From Dermacoccus abyssi (GTDB lineage Bacteria; Actinomycetota; Actinomycetes; Actinomycetales; Dermatophilaceae): DNA of 64,000 nucleotides. Location: the NCBI RefSeq assembly GCF_003515945.1, contig NZ_QWLM01000004.1, forward strand, positions 216,011 through 280,010. The letters are read 5' to 3'. Position numbers and translations under genes: made by a program. Under the pieces are notes generated by a model. That model had not been told where the DNA came from and did not search any database. It was given only the letters and a program-made list of their open reading frames with translations. Numbering within the stretch: the first letter of the stretch is position 1; each line of letters opens with the position of its first letter. Below, one piece after another: positions 54,805-63,952 of the stretch.

Positions 54805-55560
54805 GTGAGTTCTGCCCCCGCCGCCGCCCAGGTCATTGCCCTGTTGCAGCTGCTCGCGGGGCGACCGTCGGCGCAGCCTGCCGCGACGTTGGCGCGCGAG
54901 TTGGGGCTTCCACGGTCGACGACGTACCGGCTGCTCGGGGTGCTCAAGGACGCGGGGTTCGTCACGCACTCGGAGGAGACGCGGCGCTGGGGGCTGGGCA
55001 TCGCGGCGTACGAGTTGAGCTCGGCCTACTCGCGGCAGCAGCCGTTGCAGCGCATGGCCCGCGCGGTGATGACGCGCCTCGCGGAGAGCACGGGGCAGGC
55101 AGCGCACCTCGGGGTGCTGCACGGCTCGGACGTGCTGTACGTCATCGAGGAGCGGCCGCTCGGGATTTCACCGCTCGTGACGGACGTCGGCGTGCGCCTG
55201 CCTGCGAACGTGACGGCGAGCGGGATGGCGATGCTCGCGCACCTGCCGGCCGCGCAGGTGCGGGCGCTGTTCCCCTCCGGCGCGGAGCTCGTGCAGCGCA
55301 ACTCCGGGGCGGATCAGCCGGAGACGGTGGCGGGCCTGCGTTCGGAGCTCGCGCAGGTGCGTCAGCGCGGGTACGCGCGGGAGGTCGGGCGCGTGACGCC
55401 GGGCTTCCAGACGGTGGCAGCGGCGGCACTCGACCTCAACGGCCTGCCTGCCGCGAGCCTCGCCATCACGTGGCCTCAGGACGCGGGCGACCGCGAGACC
55501 GAGTACGCCACAGTGGTCAAGGATGCCGCCACAGAACTGACATCTCGTCTGGCTGGATGA
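54805..55560 (+). CDS. IclR-family regulator of the hut genes
   Basis: 251 aa. N-terminal winged HTH ([28 protein letters not shown]), C-terminal IclR effector domain ([40 protein letters not shown]). GTG at 54805 with -10 box 6 nt upstream. Divergent from hutH-hutU with an inverted repeat between; probably responds to urocanate or a later intermediate (inference). Confidence 0.9.
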   Translation: MSSAPAAAQVIALLQLLAGRPSAQPAATLARELGLPRSTTYRLLGVLKDAGFVTHSEETRRWGLGIAAYELSSAYSRQQPLQRMARAVMTRLAESTGQAAHLGVLHGSDVLYVIEERPLGISPLVTDVGVRLPANVTASGMAMLAHLPAAQVRALFPSGAELVQRNSGADQPETVAGLRSELAQVRQRGYAREVGRVTPGFQTVAAAALDLNGLPAASLAITWPQDAGDRETEYATVVKDAATELTSRLAG

Positions 55561-55794
55561 GGCAGCGGGGTCTCGGCACTGGCGGCTGTGCCCGCTGACC
55601 CGCACCTTCGGGTGGCACATGCCCACGACCCATTGGCGTGGTCACGACGGCCTTTGATGATGGAGAGTGGGCGCCGATGAGGTCGGTGACTGCCGCTGGC
55701 CACTGCGCCCCCGCCGTCACCCGATGGTCTTGGGCTGGACCGCCCGGCCCCGTCCTGACACCCCGCCCGCTCTCACAGCATCGGAGATGCAACC

Positions 55795-56736
55795 ATGAAC
55801 GACCGACCGATCGCTCTCGTCGTGGGAGCCTCCCGCGGCTTGGGACTGCTCGTCGCCGCCGACCTCGCGAAGCGCGGGCACCAGGTCGTTCTCGCTGCCC
55901 GCTCTCAGGAAACGCTCGACGCGGCGGCCCGCTGGATCACCCGCCAAGGGGTACCAGAAACATTCGTCCACACGGCCGTGATGGACGCCTCCGATGCGCG
56001 CAGTGTTGCCGACGCGGTCGAAGACGTCGAGACCACCGTCGGCCCGGTCGACGTGGCAATCCATGTGGCAGGCATCATCGAGGTGGGCCCGGCCGAGAAC
56101 ACGACGCGTGGGCACATGGAACACGCGATGAACATCATGGCGTGGGGGCCCGTCAACCTCGCGGACGCCGTGGTCGCGCGTATGCGCGAGCGGCAACGCG
56201 GCCGCTTCGCAGTCGTCACCTCGATCGGCGGCATGCTGAGCGCGCCACACCTGCTGGCCTACTCGACGGCCAAGTTCGCCGCGGTCGGTTTCACGGAGGG
56301 CTTGGCGGCCTCGCTCGCCGGCAGCGGCGTCACGGCCAGCGTCGTCGCGCCGGGTCTGATGCGCACCGGTTCGCACGCCGCCGCCGAGTTCTACGGTGAC
56401 CGTCAGCGCGAGTACGCCTGGTTCGCGCCCGCCGCATCGCTGCCCCTCGTGAGCATGGATGCCCAACGCGCCGCGCACGCCATCGTCGGCGGGGTCCTCG
56501 CCGGCAAGCCCTACGTCATCCTCACCCCCGCGGCAAAGGTGGGCGCGCGCGTCCACGGCCTCGCGCCGGGGCTGACGACCCGCCTCCTCGGCGTCGTCAA
56601 CCGGTTGCTTCCCGGCCCGGTGGACGGGGCCACGAAGCCGATACCGGGTGCCGAACTCGCGCCGTCCGCCGGGCGACTCGTCAAGGTGCTGACCTCACTC
56701 GGCGACCGATCCCGCCGGCGCAACCTGGAGCCGTGA
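55795..56736 (+). CDS. short-chain dehydrogenase/reductase
   Basis: 313 aa. Cofactor motif VVGASRGLGLLVA (TGxxxGxG variant), NADP-type R in LAARSQE, IHVAGIIEVG in place of NNAG, catalytic S in VVTSIGGML and YSTAK. An extra C-terminal part of about 60 aa includes a basic end. Substrate unknown. Confidence 0.87.
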   Translation: MNDRPIALVVGASRGLGLLVAADLAKRGHQVVLAARSQETLDAAARWITRQGVPETFVHTAVMDASDARSVADAVEDVETTVGPVDVAIHVAGIIEVGPAENTTRGHMEHAMNIMAWGPVNLADAVVARMRERQRGRFAVVTSIGGMLSAPHLLAYSTAKFAAVGFTEGLAASLAGSGVTASVVAPGLMRTGSHAAAEFYGDRQREYAWFAPAASLPLVSMDAQRAAHAIVGGVLAGKPYVILTPAAKVGARVHGLAPGLTTRLLGVVNRLLPGPVDGATKPIPGAELAPSAGRLVKVLTSLGDRSRRRNLEP

Positions 56737-56854
56737 AGCGGCCACCCCACCGGAGGTAGTGACACCCGACGGCGCCTCGTTAGCGTTGCAGGAGAGCAAC
56801 GTAACGCCCCGACGGAGGTTCGCACCCGCCGAGACAGCGATAGAAAGGTTCAAC

Positions 56855-57331
56855 ATGTCCGAGATCACGCAAGAACAGGTCGTCGAGATCATGCGCGGTG
56901 AGCGCTTCGTCATGATGACCTCGATCGCCGACGACGGAACGCTGCACAGCCACCCGATGACCCCGAAAGAGGTCACCGACGACGCCGACGTGTGGTTCTT
57001 CATCGGTCTTCAGGGCGAGCAGGCTCAGGCGCTGCGCACCCAGCCGGAGGTCAACCTCGCCTTCGCCGAAACCGGCTCCTGGCTCTCCGTCGCTGGTCGC
57101 GTCGAGTTCGTCGAGGACCGACAGAAGATCGACGAGCTGTGGGACGACGGCGTGGCGGCGTGGTTCGACGGTGGCAAGGAAGACCCGAACCTTGGTCTCA
57201 TCCGATTCGAGAGCGACTCCGCGCAGTTCTGGGGGCAGCCCGGCGGCAAGGTCTCAGCGCTCGCGAGCATCATGAAGGCCCGCGTCACCGGTGAGCGCCC
57301 GTCCGCCATCAGCGCGACGACCGAGATGTAG
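56855..57331 (+). CDS. pyridoxamine 5'-phosphate oxidase-fold protein (general stress protein 26-like)
   Basis: 158 aa split-barrel flavin-binding fold. RFVMMTSIADDGTLHSHPM, VWFFIGLQGEQAQAL and GLIRFESDSAQFWGQPGGKV match the PPOX/general stress protein group, which binds FMN or F420 and is not the PdxH enzyme. ATG at 56855 after GAAAGG. Confidence 0.85.
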   Translation: MSEITQEQVVEIMRGERFVMMTSIADDGTLHSHPMTPKEVTDDADVWFFIGLQGEQAQALRTQPEVNLAFAETGSWLSVAGRVEFVEDRQKIDELWDDGVAAWFDGGKEDPNLGLIRFESDSAQFWGQPGGKVSALASIMKARVTGERPSAISATTEM

Positions 57332-57378
57332 ATCCGGACGAGCACGCGTCAGAGCTATCGCTCGACGAATGCTCGGGT

Positions 57379-57409
57379 GTCGGCCGGGTGCGCGTGGCCC
57401 CCGGCCGAC
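57379..57409 (+). terminator. terminator hairpin after the PPOX-like gene
   Basis: 10-bp perfect stem GTCGGCCGGG / CCCGGCCGAC with an 11-nt loop, 48 nt past the stop. Confidence 0.65.
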
Positions 57410-57478
57410 GGCTCGTTCGAACCGAGCACTCCGACGCTGACGGCACTTGCCGTCACACCTCGAACCGCGAAAGGTGCT

Positions 57479-57936
57479 ATGAGACATCCGCCCAGCTTTC
57501 GCATCATACGGAGTTCGGCCCACGCTCGGTCGGCCGTGTGGGACGCACTGTGGGATCTCGAGATTCACTCACGCGTGATCCCGTTCACCACCGTGACCCT
57601 CGTGCCCACCGAAGTCGGACACGAGAGCGGCCTGCGAGAAGGGTCACGGTTCGACGCCCGCACGCACCTCGGGCCCCTGACGATCGACGACGTCATGCGC
57701 GTCGACCGCTGGGATCGCCGGCGGAGGCTCGAATCGTGAAGGTCGGGAGAGTGTTCGGTGGCACAATCACCGTGCGTCTGAGTGACGTCGATGGCGGGAG
57801 CCGTCTCGACTGGCATCAGACGTACAGCGTTCACGGGCTGCCCGACATCGTCGCGTGGTTGGCAGTGCCTCTCGTTCGTGCCGGATACGTGAGAACTCTG
57901 AGCCGCATCATCGGATCTCAGGAACCGGCTGGGTGA
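57479..57936 (+). pseudogene. SRPBCC-family protein, frameshifted
   Basis: ATG at 57479 after GAAAGG. FRIIRSSAHARSAVWDALWDLEIHSRVIP is a typical START-like N-terminus. Near 57715-57725 the frame is lost: one frame ends RRRRLES, the other continues PAEARIVKVGRVFGGTITVRL and SRLDWHQTYSV to a stop at 57936. The total length is one base short of a whole number of codons, so a single-base deletion explains it. Lipid-binding or toxin-like function cannot be assigned. Confidence 0.7.
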
Positions 57937-57967
57937 GCGTGGCCTGCGCGGCCGCTACCGGCATCGC

Positions 57968-58399
57968 TCAGACTATCTCCCACTCGGCGACGGGGCCGGG
58001 AATCAGCGTGAACATCGGATGCGGCCGCGGCGCGCTCGCGGCCAAGTGCGCGCGGAACCACGGCGGGTCTCGCTGCTCGACCTTTCGGCACAGATGGGCC
58101 CACTCGTAATCGAGTTGCCCTTGCGCGAGCGTCAGCGATACGGAGGGCTCGAGGGGCCTCAAAAGCTTGTCCGAACGAAACGTGTAGCCACGTCGATCCG
58201 CTTCCTCAGCGAGTCGCCAAAGATACGACGTGATGGCGCGGATCGGGTCGTCGGTGGCACGAAACCTCAGCAGCTGCGGGTGGTTCCTGTACCCCGTGGT
58301 CTCGCCGGCGAGAACCTTCTGCGCGAGCAGCCCTTCACGCCATCCCGCCACGAGAGCGCGTCTGTCCAGCTGGGCAGGGTGAAGGCTCCATATGCGCAT
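57968..58399 (-). CDS. pyrimidine dimer DNA glycosylase/endonuclease V-like protein
   Basis: 143 aa. MRIWSLHPAQLDRRALVAGWREGLLAQKVL and GYRNHPQLLRF match the DenV-like family (T4 endonuclease V relatives), although the second-residue Thr nucleophile of T4 EndoV is not at the same place (Arg follows Met). TAAATT 6 nt before the ATG. DNA repair role inferred from family. Confidence 0.82.
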   Translation of the reverse strand: MRIWSLHPAQLDRRALVAGWREGLLAQKVLAGETTGYRNHPQLLRFRATDDPIRAITSYLWRLAEEADRRGYTFRSDKLLRPLEPSVSLTLAQGQLDYEWAHLCRKVEQRDPPWFRAHLAASAPRPHPMFTLIPGPVAEWEIV

Positions 58400-58405
58400 A
58401 CCCTG

Positions 58406-58411
58406 AATTTA
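58406..58411 (-). promoter_or_regulatory. leaderless -10 box of the glycosylase gene
   Basis: TAAATT on the minus strand, 6 nt before the ATG at 58399. Confidence 0.5.
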
Positions 58412-58455
58412 CCGGCACCCCTAAGCCGTCGACATTCGGCTCCGAAGGGAAAATC

Positions 58456-59068
58456 GTGAACTCTACTGCCCGACATCGCTTCGACGGGTACATCCTGGGC
58501 GTCGGCACACCGTGTGGTCGCCGATTCGTCGTGGGGTGCTGGCAGCGCTCCCCGTTCGGCGCGTTCGCCGACATCATGGTGGCCCACCCGGACGGCGCGC
58601 GCGAACTCATCGCTCCCAACGAAGAAGTGGGAGCGTACGTCTGCGAGACGTACTAGTTCGATCAGGTCACGTTGTCGGACGTTCACGTCGCGCGCACCTC
58701 TTCGAAGTGGGTCATCGCCACCGATCGGTCGAGGCTTAGCTACGTTCGGTCGTCGCAGGCTCTTGGGCTACCCCTTGCGCCTGGTCCGTGGACCGCTCAT
58801 CCACCCTGTGACGGCACGATTGTCGAACCCGCTGGCTCGTCGCCTCGTGGAGGGGGTTCAGACGCACGGGTCCGCAGGCCACGGGGCGCACGAGTATTAC
58901 GTCGCCCAGGACCTTCGCCGTGTGGCGACGCTGAGCGGCTCGTGGGAAGGAGAGCCGATCGGCGTCCTGGCCCCCGTGACCCCGGCCCCGCAGTTCGGGT
59001 TCAGCTCCACACCGCAGATTCCCTCTCTGACGCGTGTCACCACGTTCATTGACCGGCCTGGCGCGTGA
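58456..59068 (+). pseudogene. hypothetical actinobacterial protein with in-frame stop and frameshift
   Basis: From GTG at 58456: HRFDGYILGVGTPCGRRFVVGCWQRSPFGAFADIMV, interrupted by TAG at 58654-58656, continuing in frame as FDQVTLSDVHVARTSSKWVI. Near 58750-58770 the frame changes and resumes as YPLRLVRGPLIHPVTARLSN, EYYVAQDLRRVATLSGSW and ends PSLTRVTTFIDRPGA. The pieces resemble one conserved protein of about 200 aa of unknown function. Two lesions indicate decay or sequence error. Confidence 0.6.
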
Positions 59069-59091
59069 TCTGAACGAGGCGGAAACGCCGC

Positions 59092-59124
59092 GGCCCCGCA
59101 GAACCTCAGAGGTTCTGCGGGGCC
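59092..59124 (-). terminator. cstA-ybdD terminator hairpin
   Basis: 15-bp perfect stem GGCCCCGCAGAACCT / AGGTTCTGCGGGGCC with a CAG loop, just past the stop of the YbdD-like gene. Confidence 0.82.
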
Positions 59125-59140
59125 CGGCGTTGTGCGACGT

Positions 59141-59377
59141 TCAGCAGCAGCGGCTGCGCGGGTTGGTGTCCTGCGCGTCGGTGCGTTCGCGCCAGTACTC
59201 CTTCTTCGTCATCGGAGCCTCACCGGGGTGAGTGCGCTCGTGATGCGCGAGGTAGCGCTCGTAGTGGTTGTCGCCCATGACGGACGCCCAGTACCACCGC
59301 ACCGAGTCGAAGGCCCGACGAAGACCGCCCGGCTGCTCCTGCTCCAGCCGGCAGTGCGTGTTCGTCTGCTCAGGCAT
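59141..59377 (-). CDS. YbdD/YjiX-family small protein
   Basis: 78 aa. RRAFDSVRWYWASVMGDNHYERYLAHHERTHPGEAPMTKKEYWRE is the YbdD signature (M-G-x-x-x-Y-x-x-Y-x-x-H). Family members are encoded next to CstA and needed for its pyruvate or peptide uptake. Start lies inside the end of cstA (8-nt overlap). Two terminal Cys (SRCC) are unusual but small. Confidence 0.88.
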   Translation of the reverse strand: MPEQTNTHCRLEQEQPGGLRRAFDSVRWYWASVMGDNHYERYLAHHERTHPGEAPMTKKEYWRERTDAQDTNPRSRCC

Positions 59378-61631
59378 GGACGCGACCTCCCGCGGGCGCA
59401 CCCTCCGAGTCGAGCCCGGCCTCACGCCACTGCTCGAGAACGGCCTTCTCGTCGTCCGTGGCGGAGAAGCCGGCCGGCGCGAAGATCTTCGACGGCACCT
59501 TCTCGCCGGTGACGCCGTCGTCGGCTTCGCCCGCACGAACCGCCTTGATCGCGGCGATGACACCGGCGATGACGACGATGAGAACGAGACCCGCGAACAG
59601 GATCGACAGCGACTGCTGGATGAACGTGTTGCGGATGACCGCGTCGATCGCCTCCGGCGTCTTGGCCGTCTTGAAGCTCGTCAGGCCCTTCTCCTTGGCG
59701 TCGACGAACGCCTTGTGCTGCGCCCAGTAGCCGAGCTTCGGGTCGGAGGAGAAGATCTTCTGGTAGCTGGCCGTCATCGTGACGATGACGTCCCACGCGA
59801 GCGGAATGCCCGGGATCCAGGCCCACTTCAGCTTGCCGCTCTTGACGACGACGACGACGACGACCGTCAGCGCCACCGCGGCGAGCAGCTGGTTGGCGAT
59901 ACCGAACAGCGGGAACAGCGTGTTGATGCCGCCCAGCGGGTCGGTGACACCCATGAGGAGGATGGAGCCCCAGCCGGCGACGACGAGGAACGTCGTGATC
60001 CAGGCGCCGACCTTCCAGGACGTCTCACGGAAGCGCTTGAGGCCCGGGACGTTGCTGAGCGTGTCGGAGAGCATGAAGCGCGCGACGCGGGTACCGGCGT
60101 CGACCGTCGTCAGGATGAACAGCGCCTCGAACATGATGGCGAAGTGGTACCAGAACTGCTTCATTCCGGCGCCGGGGATGACCTGCGAGAACACGTTCGA
60201 CATACCGAAGGCGAACGTCGGGGCGCCACCGGTGCGGGAGACGACCGACTCCTCGCCGACGTCCTTCGCGGCCTGCGCGATCTCGGCCGACTGGATCGGC
60301 GTGCCGCCGAGTCCGAGAGAGTTGACCCACGCGGCAGCCTTCTCGGGCGTGCCGCCCGTGACACCGGCCGGGGAGTTCATGACGAAGTAGAGGTGGTGGT
60401 CGATGATGGCGGCCGCGATGAGCGCCATGATCGCGACGAACGACTCCACGAGCATCGAGCCGTAGCCGATGAGGCGAGCTTGGCTCTCCTTCTGCAGCAG
60501 CTTCGGCGTCGTGCCCGACGAGACGAGGGCGTGGAAGCCCGACAGCGCGCCACAGGCGATCGTGATGAAGAGGAACGGGAAGAGCGAGCCGGCGAAGACC
60601 GGGCCGTTGCCCTCCTTGCCGAACGAGGTGATGGCTGGGATGTCGATGGCCGGGCGCGCGATGACGATGCCGAGCGCGAGCAGAACGATCGTGCCGACCT
60701 TCATGAAGGTCGACAGGTAGTCACGCGGAGCGAGCAGCAGCCACACCGGAAGGACGGCGGCGGCGAAACCGTAGATGATGATGGCCCACGCGAGCGCCGT
60801 CGGCGAGAGCGTGAACAGGTCCTTGCCCCAGTCGGTGCCGGCAACCCAGCCGCCGGAGACGATGGCGAGGAGCAACAGCGCGACGCCGATGCCCGAGACC
60901 TCGGAGACGGCGCCGGGGCGCACGAAGCGCAGGTAGCACCCCATGAAGAGGGCGATCGGGATCGTCATCGCGAGCGAGAAGACACCCCAGGGTGACTCGG
61001 CAAGGGCGTTGACGACGACGAGGCCGAGCACCGCGATCAGGATGATCATGATCGCCATGACGGCGAACATGGCCGCCCAACCGCCGACCGGGCCGAGCGT
61101 GTCACGGGCCATCTGGCCGAGGCTGCGACCGCCGCGGCGCGTGGAGATGGCGAGCACCATGTAGTCCTGCACGGCGCCCGCGAAGATCACACCGAAGATG
61201 ATCCAAAGCGTGCCCGGCAGGTAACCCATCTGCGCGGCGAGCACGGGGCCGACGAGCGGGCCGGCGCCGGCGATGGCGGCGAAGTGGTGACCGAACAGCA
61301 CGCGCCGGTCGGTGGGCAGGAAATCCTGGCCGTTCTCGAACTGCTCGGCCGGGGTGGCGAGATCGTCGCGCGGACGGATGACCTTGTACTGGATGAGGCG
61401 GCTGTACAGCATGTAGCCGATGACGTAGCTGCCGACGGCAGCCATGACGAACCAGATCGAGTTGACGTGCTCGCCGCGGACGAACGCGACCATCGTCCAT
61501 CCGATGGCGGCGATGACGGCCGCGACGGCGATGACGATCTTCTGACGTCCCGTGATCTGGCGGGGTAGGTCGACCGCGACCGGGGGCGTGTTCCCGTCGC
61601 GCTCGGGGGTTTTGGTGCTCGACGCGGGCAC
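59370..61631 (-). CDS. cstA: carbon starvation protein CstA
   Basis: 753 aa, about 16-18 TM helices. FGHHFAAIAGAGPLVGPVLAAQMGYLPG and GAVQDYMVLAISTRRGGRSLG are hallmark CstA segments; CGALSGFHALVSSGTTPK and VDAGTRVARFMLSD follow. Takes up pyruvate (BtsT-like) or peptides, depending on the member. GTG start after GGGAGG. Intact. Coupled to the YbdD-like gene. Confidence 0.95.
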   Translation of the reverse strand: MPASSTKTPERDGNTPPVAVDLPRQITGRQKIVIAVAAVIAAIGWTMVAFVRGEHVNSIWFVMAAVGSYVIGYMLYSRLIQYKVIRPRDDLATPAEQFENGQDFLPTDRRVLFGHHFAAIAGAGPLVGPVLAAQMGYLPGTLWIIFGVIFAGAVQDYMVLAISTRRGGRSLGQMARDTLGPVGGWAAMFAVMAIMIILIAVLGLVVVNALAESPWGVFSLAMTIPIALFMGCYLRFVRPGAVSEVSGIGVALLLLAIVSGGWVAGTDWGKDLFTLSPTALAWAIIIYGFAAAVLPVWLLLAPRDYLSTFMKVGTIVLLALGIVIARPAIDIPAITSFGKEGNGPVFAGSLFPFLFITIACGALSGFHALVSSGTTPKLLQKESQARLIGYGSMLVESFVAIMALIAAAIIDHHLYFVMNSPAGVTGGTPEKAAAWVNSLGLGGTPIQSAEIAQAAKDVGEESVVSRTGGAPTFAFGMSNVFSQVIPGAGMKQFWYHFAIMFEALFILTTVDAGTRVARFMLSDTLSNVPGLKRFRETSWKVGAWITTFLVVAGWGSILLMGVTDPLGGINTLFPLFGIANQLLAAVALTVVVVVVVKSGKLKWAWIPGIPLAWDVIVTMTASYQKIFSSDPKLGYWAQHKAFVDAKEKGLTSFKTAKTPEAIDAVIRNTFIQQSLSILFAGLVLIVVIAGVIAAIKAVRAGEADDGVTGEKVPSKIFAPAGFSATDDEKAVLEQWREAGLDSEGAPAGGRVHA

Positions 61632-61748
61632 GGAGACCTCCCTTTTCGTGTGAGTGTGAGCAGGGCCACGTTATGCGGTGTCGGGTAGGTCACAGGGCTT
61701 TGACAACGCACGCGCAGGTCACGCCTTCATCACGAATTTGGACGAACG

Positions 61749-62336
61749 TCACGCAGTGGGGCCGGTGGGGCGCGGTCCGTCGCCGAACCAGTAGCGACGG
61801 CTGTCTTCGCGGACGTCCTCGAGCCGGCCCCCGCAGGACTCGATGACGGCGCGCGAGGCGCCGTTCGTCTGCGCGCAGCAGACGAGCACGGGGTCGATGT
61901 CGAGCGCGGCGGCTTCGGCGAGCCCGAGCTTCAGAGCCTCCTTCGCGATGCCGCGTCCCCGAGCGGCCGGCCGCACGGAGTAGCCGATGTGGCCGCCGAG
62001 TTCGTAGAGGAACTCGTTGAGCGCGTGACGCAGGGCGAGGTGACCGACGAGGGCGCCGTCGTCGACGATCCAGAAGTAGGAGCAGTGGACGAGGCCGGTG
62101 TGCGGCGGACACATCGTGTTGCCCTGGCGGGCGCAGTCTTCGACGTAGGCGGCGAAACCGTCGGGGGTGATGTCGACGTCGGTGCCCGCGAAGAAGCCCG
62201 AGCCGTCCATGCCGCCCGCGCAGACCCAGTGGTCGTCGCGCGAGCCGGTGGTGGCGTCGCGGAACTCGCGCAGCATGGCCGACCAGTCGTCGTAGCGCGC
62301 GGCGTCGGGGGCGATGAGTTCGATCATGTCGGTCAT
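61749..62336 (-). CDS. GNAT-family N-acetyltransferase
   Basis: 195 aa. VGHLALRHALNEFLYELGGHIGYSVRPAARGRGIAKEALKLGLAEA carries the acetyl-CoA loop (R-G-R-G-I-A), and VLVCCAQTNGASRAVIESCGG the motif B helix. ATG at 62336; an ATG three codons later is possible. Substrate unknown, though the layout resembles actinobacterial acetyltransferases acting on small molecules. Confidence 0.85.
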   Translation of the reverse strand: MTDMIELIAPDAARYDDWSAMLREFRDATTGSRDDHWVCAGGMDGSGFFAGTDVDITPDGFAAYVEDCARQGNTMCPPHTGLVHCSYFWIVDDGALVGHLALRHALNEFLYELGGHIGYSVRPAARGRGIAKEALKLGLAEAAALDIDPVLVCCAQTNGASRAVIESCGGRLEDVREDSRRYWFGDGPRPTGPTA

Positions 62337-62380
62337 CTCATCACCCCCGACGGTGGAGCGTCGATCAGTTTTCGGTGCGC

Positions 62381-63265
62381 TTACTGAGCGCGCAGTCCGT
62401 CGACGCCGCGGGGCTCGTCGCCGCGCAAGGTGACGCGGTGCATGACGCGGGTGTTCGTGTAGTCGCGGTTGGCGTAGTGGGAGGTGGCGCGGTTGTCCCA
62501 GATGCCGACGTCGCCGGGCGCCCAGCGGTGACGGATCGTGTGCTCGGGCTGCGTGAGGTGGGCGTAGAGGGCGTCGAGGATGGCGCGCGACTCGGCGTCG
62601 GAGACGCCACTGACGTGGGAGGTGAAGCCGGGGTTGACGAAGAGCCCGCGGCGGCCGGTTTCGGGGTGGACGCGCACGACGGGGTGTTCGACGGCCGGCA
62701 GTTCGGTGACGATCTCGCCCTCCCACTCGTGGCCGCCGTTCTTCTTGAGGAAGGCACCCCACTCGCGGTTGCCGTCGTGGACGGCGAGGAGCTGATCGGC
62801 GAGCACCTTGAACGGTGCGGAGAGCGAGTCGTAGGCGGCCTGGCTGTCGGCCCAGGACGTGTCGCCGCCGTACGGGGGCAGGGTGACGGCGCGCAGGATG
62901 CTGATGGCCGGCGGCTGCTTCATGAACGTGACGTCGGTGTGCCAGACGTCGGAGAAGGAGAACTCGGGGTCGCTCGAGTCGATGTTGTAGATCTCACGGC
63001 GCTCGTGGTTGCCCCCGACGGGGTGACCGGGCGTCAGCTCGCCGAGCAGGTTGCCGAGGCGCACCTGGGCATCGTCGTCGAAGGCGTGCTGGTCGCGGAA
63101 GAAGAGCACCTTGTGGGCGAGCAGGGCGCGGCGGATGTCGAAGGCCGCGATCTCGTCGATGGACGCCAGGTCGATGCCGTGGATAACGGCGCCCAGGGCG
63201 GGGCCGAGGCGCTCGATGCGCAGGCCGGGCGTCGTGGCGGGAGCGTGGGTGGCGAGAAGTGTCAT
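62381..63265 (-). CDS. TauD/TfdA-family dioxygenase under SAM riboswitch
   Basis: 294 aa Fe(II)/2-oxoglutarate oxygenase. Iron ligands in WHTDVTF (H-x-D) and RVMHRVTLRGD (distal His, then the 2-oxoglutarate Arg); FFRDQHAFDDDAQVRLGNLLGELT is the TauD N-terminal block. TauD releases sulfite from taurine; related enzymes act on alkylsulfates. A SAM-IV riboswitch upstream ties this one to sulfur-amino-acid supply, so sulfonate/sulfate-ester use is likely. AAGAGG precedes the ATG. Confidence 0.9.
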   Translation of the reverse strand: MTLLATHAPATTPGLRIERLGPALGAVIHGIDLASIDEIAAFDIRRALLAHKVLFFRDQHAFDDDAQVRLGNLLGELTPGHPVGGNHERREIYNIDSSDPEFSFSDVWHTDVTFMKQPPAISILRAVTLPPYGGDTSWADSQAAYDSLSAPFKVLADQLLAVHDGNREWGAFLKKNGGHEWEGEIVTELPAVEHPVVRVHPETGRRGLFVNPGFTSHVSGVSDAESRAILDALYAHLTQPEHTIRHRWAPGDVGIWDNRATSHYANRDYTNTRVMHRVTLRGDEPRGVDGLRAQ

Positions 63266-63318
63266 GACAGCCTCTTTCGTTCGTTGCGCTTGCGCAGACG
63301 CCGGGCGGCGACGCGCCA

Positions 63319-63396
63319 GGTCGTTACTCGGGGCACCCCACCGCAGCGGAGGGTTGCCGCCCGACTAGCCGAGACTTGTCGCCGGGACTCGTGACC
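63319..63396 (-). promoter_or_regulatory. SAM-IV riboswitch
   Basis: Read on the minus strand it opens GGTCACGAGTCCCGGCGACA and closes CGAGTAACGACC, so GGTC/GACC pair as the basal stem. Between them are the conserved GGCGGCAACCCTCC and GCGGTGGGGTGCCCC segments of the SAM-I/SAM-IV core. There is no K-turn-like extension of classical SAM-I; the wording fits SAM-IV, known from actinobacteria. The aptamer lies 53 nt upstream of the TauD-like ATG. The downstream pseudoknot probably extends to about 63300. Confidence 0.85.
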
Positions 63397-63402
63397 TGCT
63401 CA

Positions 63403-63409
63403 TAAGGTA
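63403..63409 (-). promoter_or_regulatory. probable -10 box of the riboswitch transcript
   Basis: TTACCTTAT on the minus strand just upstream of the aptamer contains TACCTT; the -35 is poor. Placement is right for transcription starting at the riboswitch 5' end. Confidence 0.45.
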
Positions 63410-63649
63410 ACAGGGGCCGACGCCAAACAAAAAGTTATATGTCCGGCGTCGTCCACATCGCGAACCCGCGTGTCGCCCGGCGCCCGCCGGCTGCACCGCT
63501 TGAAGAAAGTGCGCGCTCCAGTCGGCCACCTACAGCCCCGTGTCGACGCTCCAATTCAGATACCCGAGTTAGTCTGGAGTCTTGACAACGTGCCCAGGCA
63601 ACGCACGGGGGTGGGCAAAATAATCGATGTAACAGTCGGAGCCGAGGTG

Positions 63650-63925
63650 GTGTCGATAGACCGAGCCACGTTCGTCGCGCTTCTCAATAACTCCGTGGTA
63701 CATAGCCTCGTCGCCTACACCAAGACACTCGATCGGGGCCACATCGCCTTCAGAGACCTCGTCGAGCTGTGCCGTAAGGCAGAAGTTCCGTACCCGCTAC
63801 TGTTCGCCCCGCGCTCAGTAGTCGAGGAACAGCTGGCCGCAAAAACGGAGAAGCTCCTGGCAGGAGTATCAAAGAGTCAATACTCAATGGCCGCCCGAGG
63901 GGGGCGTGTCAGATGGTCTGTGTAA
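63650..63925 (+). CDS. hypothetical protein of a less GC-rich unit
   Basis: 91 aa from GTG 63650 (63647 also possible), with GGAG 8 nt upstream; the frame is open back to 63470 but that part reads poorly. ATFVALLNNSVVHSLVAYTK and HIAFRDLVELCRKAEVPYPLLFAPRSVVE...AAKTEKLLAGVSK. The E-V-P-Y-P-L-x-F-A-P stretch reminds me of the region before ImmA/IrrE-type peptidase domains, but no HExxH is present. Codon usage is less GC-biased than in the rest of the window. Role unknown. Confidence 0.5.
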   Translation: MSIDRATFVALLNNSVVHSLVAYTKTLDRGHIAFRDLVELCRKAEVPYPLLFAPRSVVEEQLAAKTEKLLAGVSKSQYSMAARGGRVRWSV

Positions 63926-63952
63926 GCCGTACCGAGAGGAACGGTAAGAATC

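Noticed and set aside
63582..63587. Consensus -35 TTGACA
   Set aside because: No -10 at 16-19 bp spacing follows; possibly chance.
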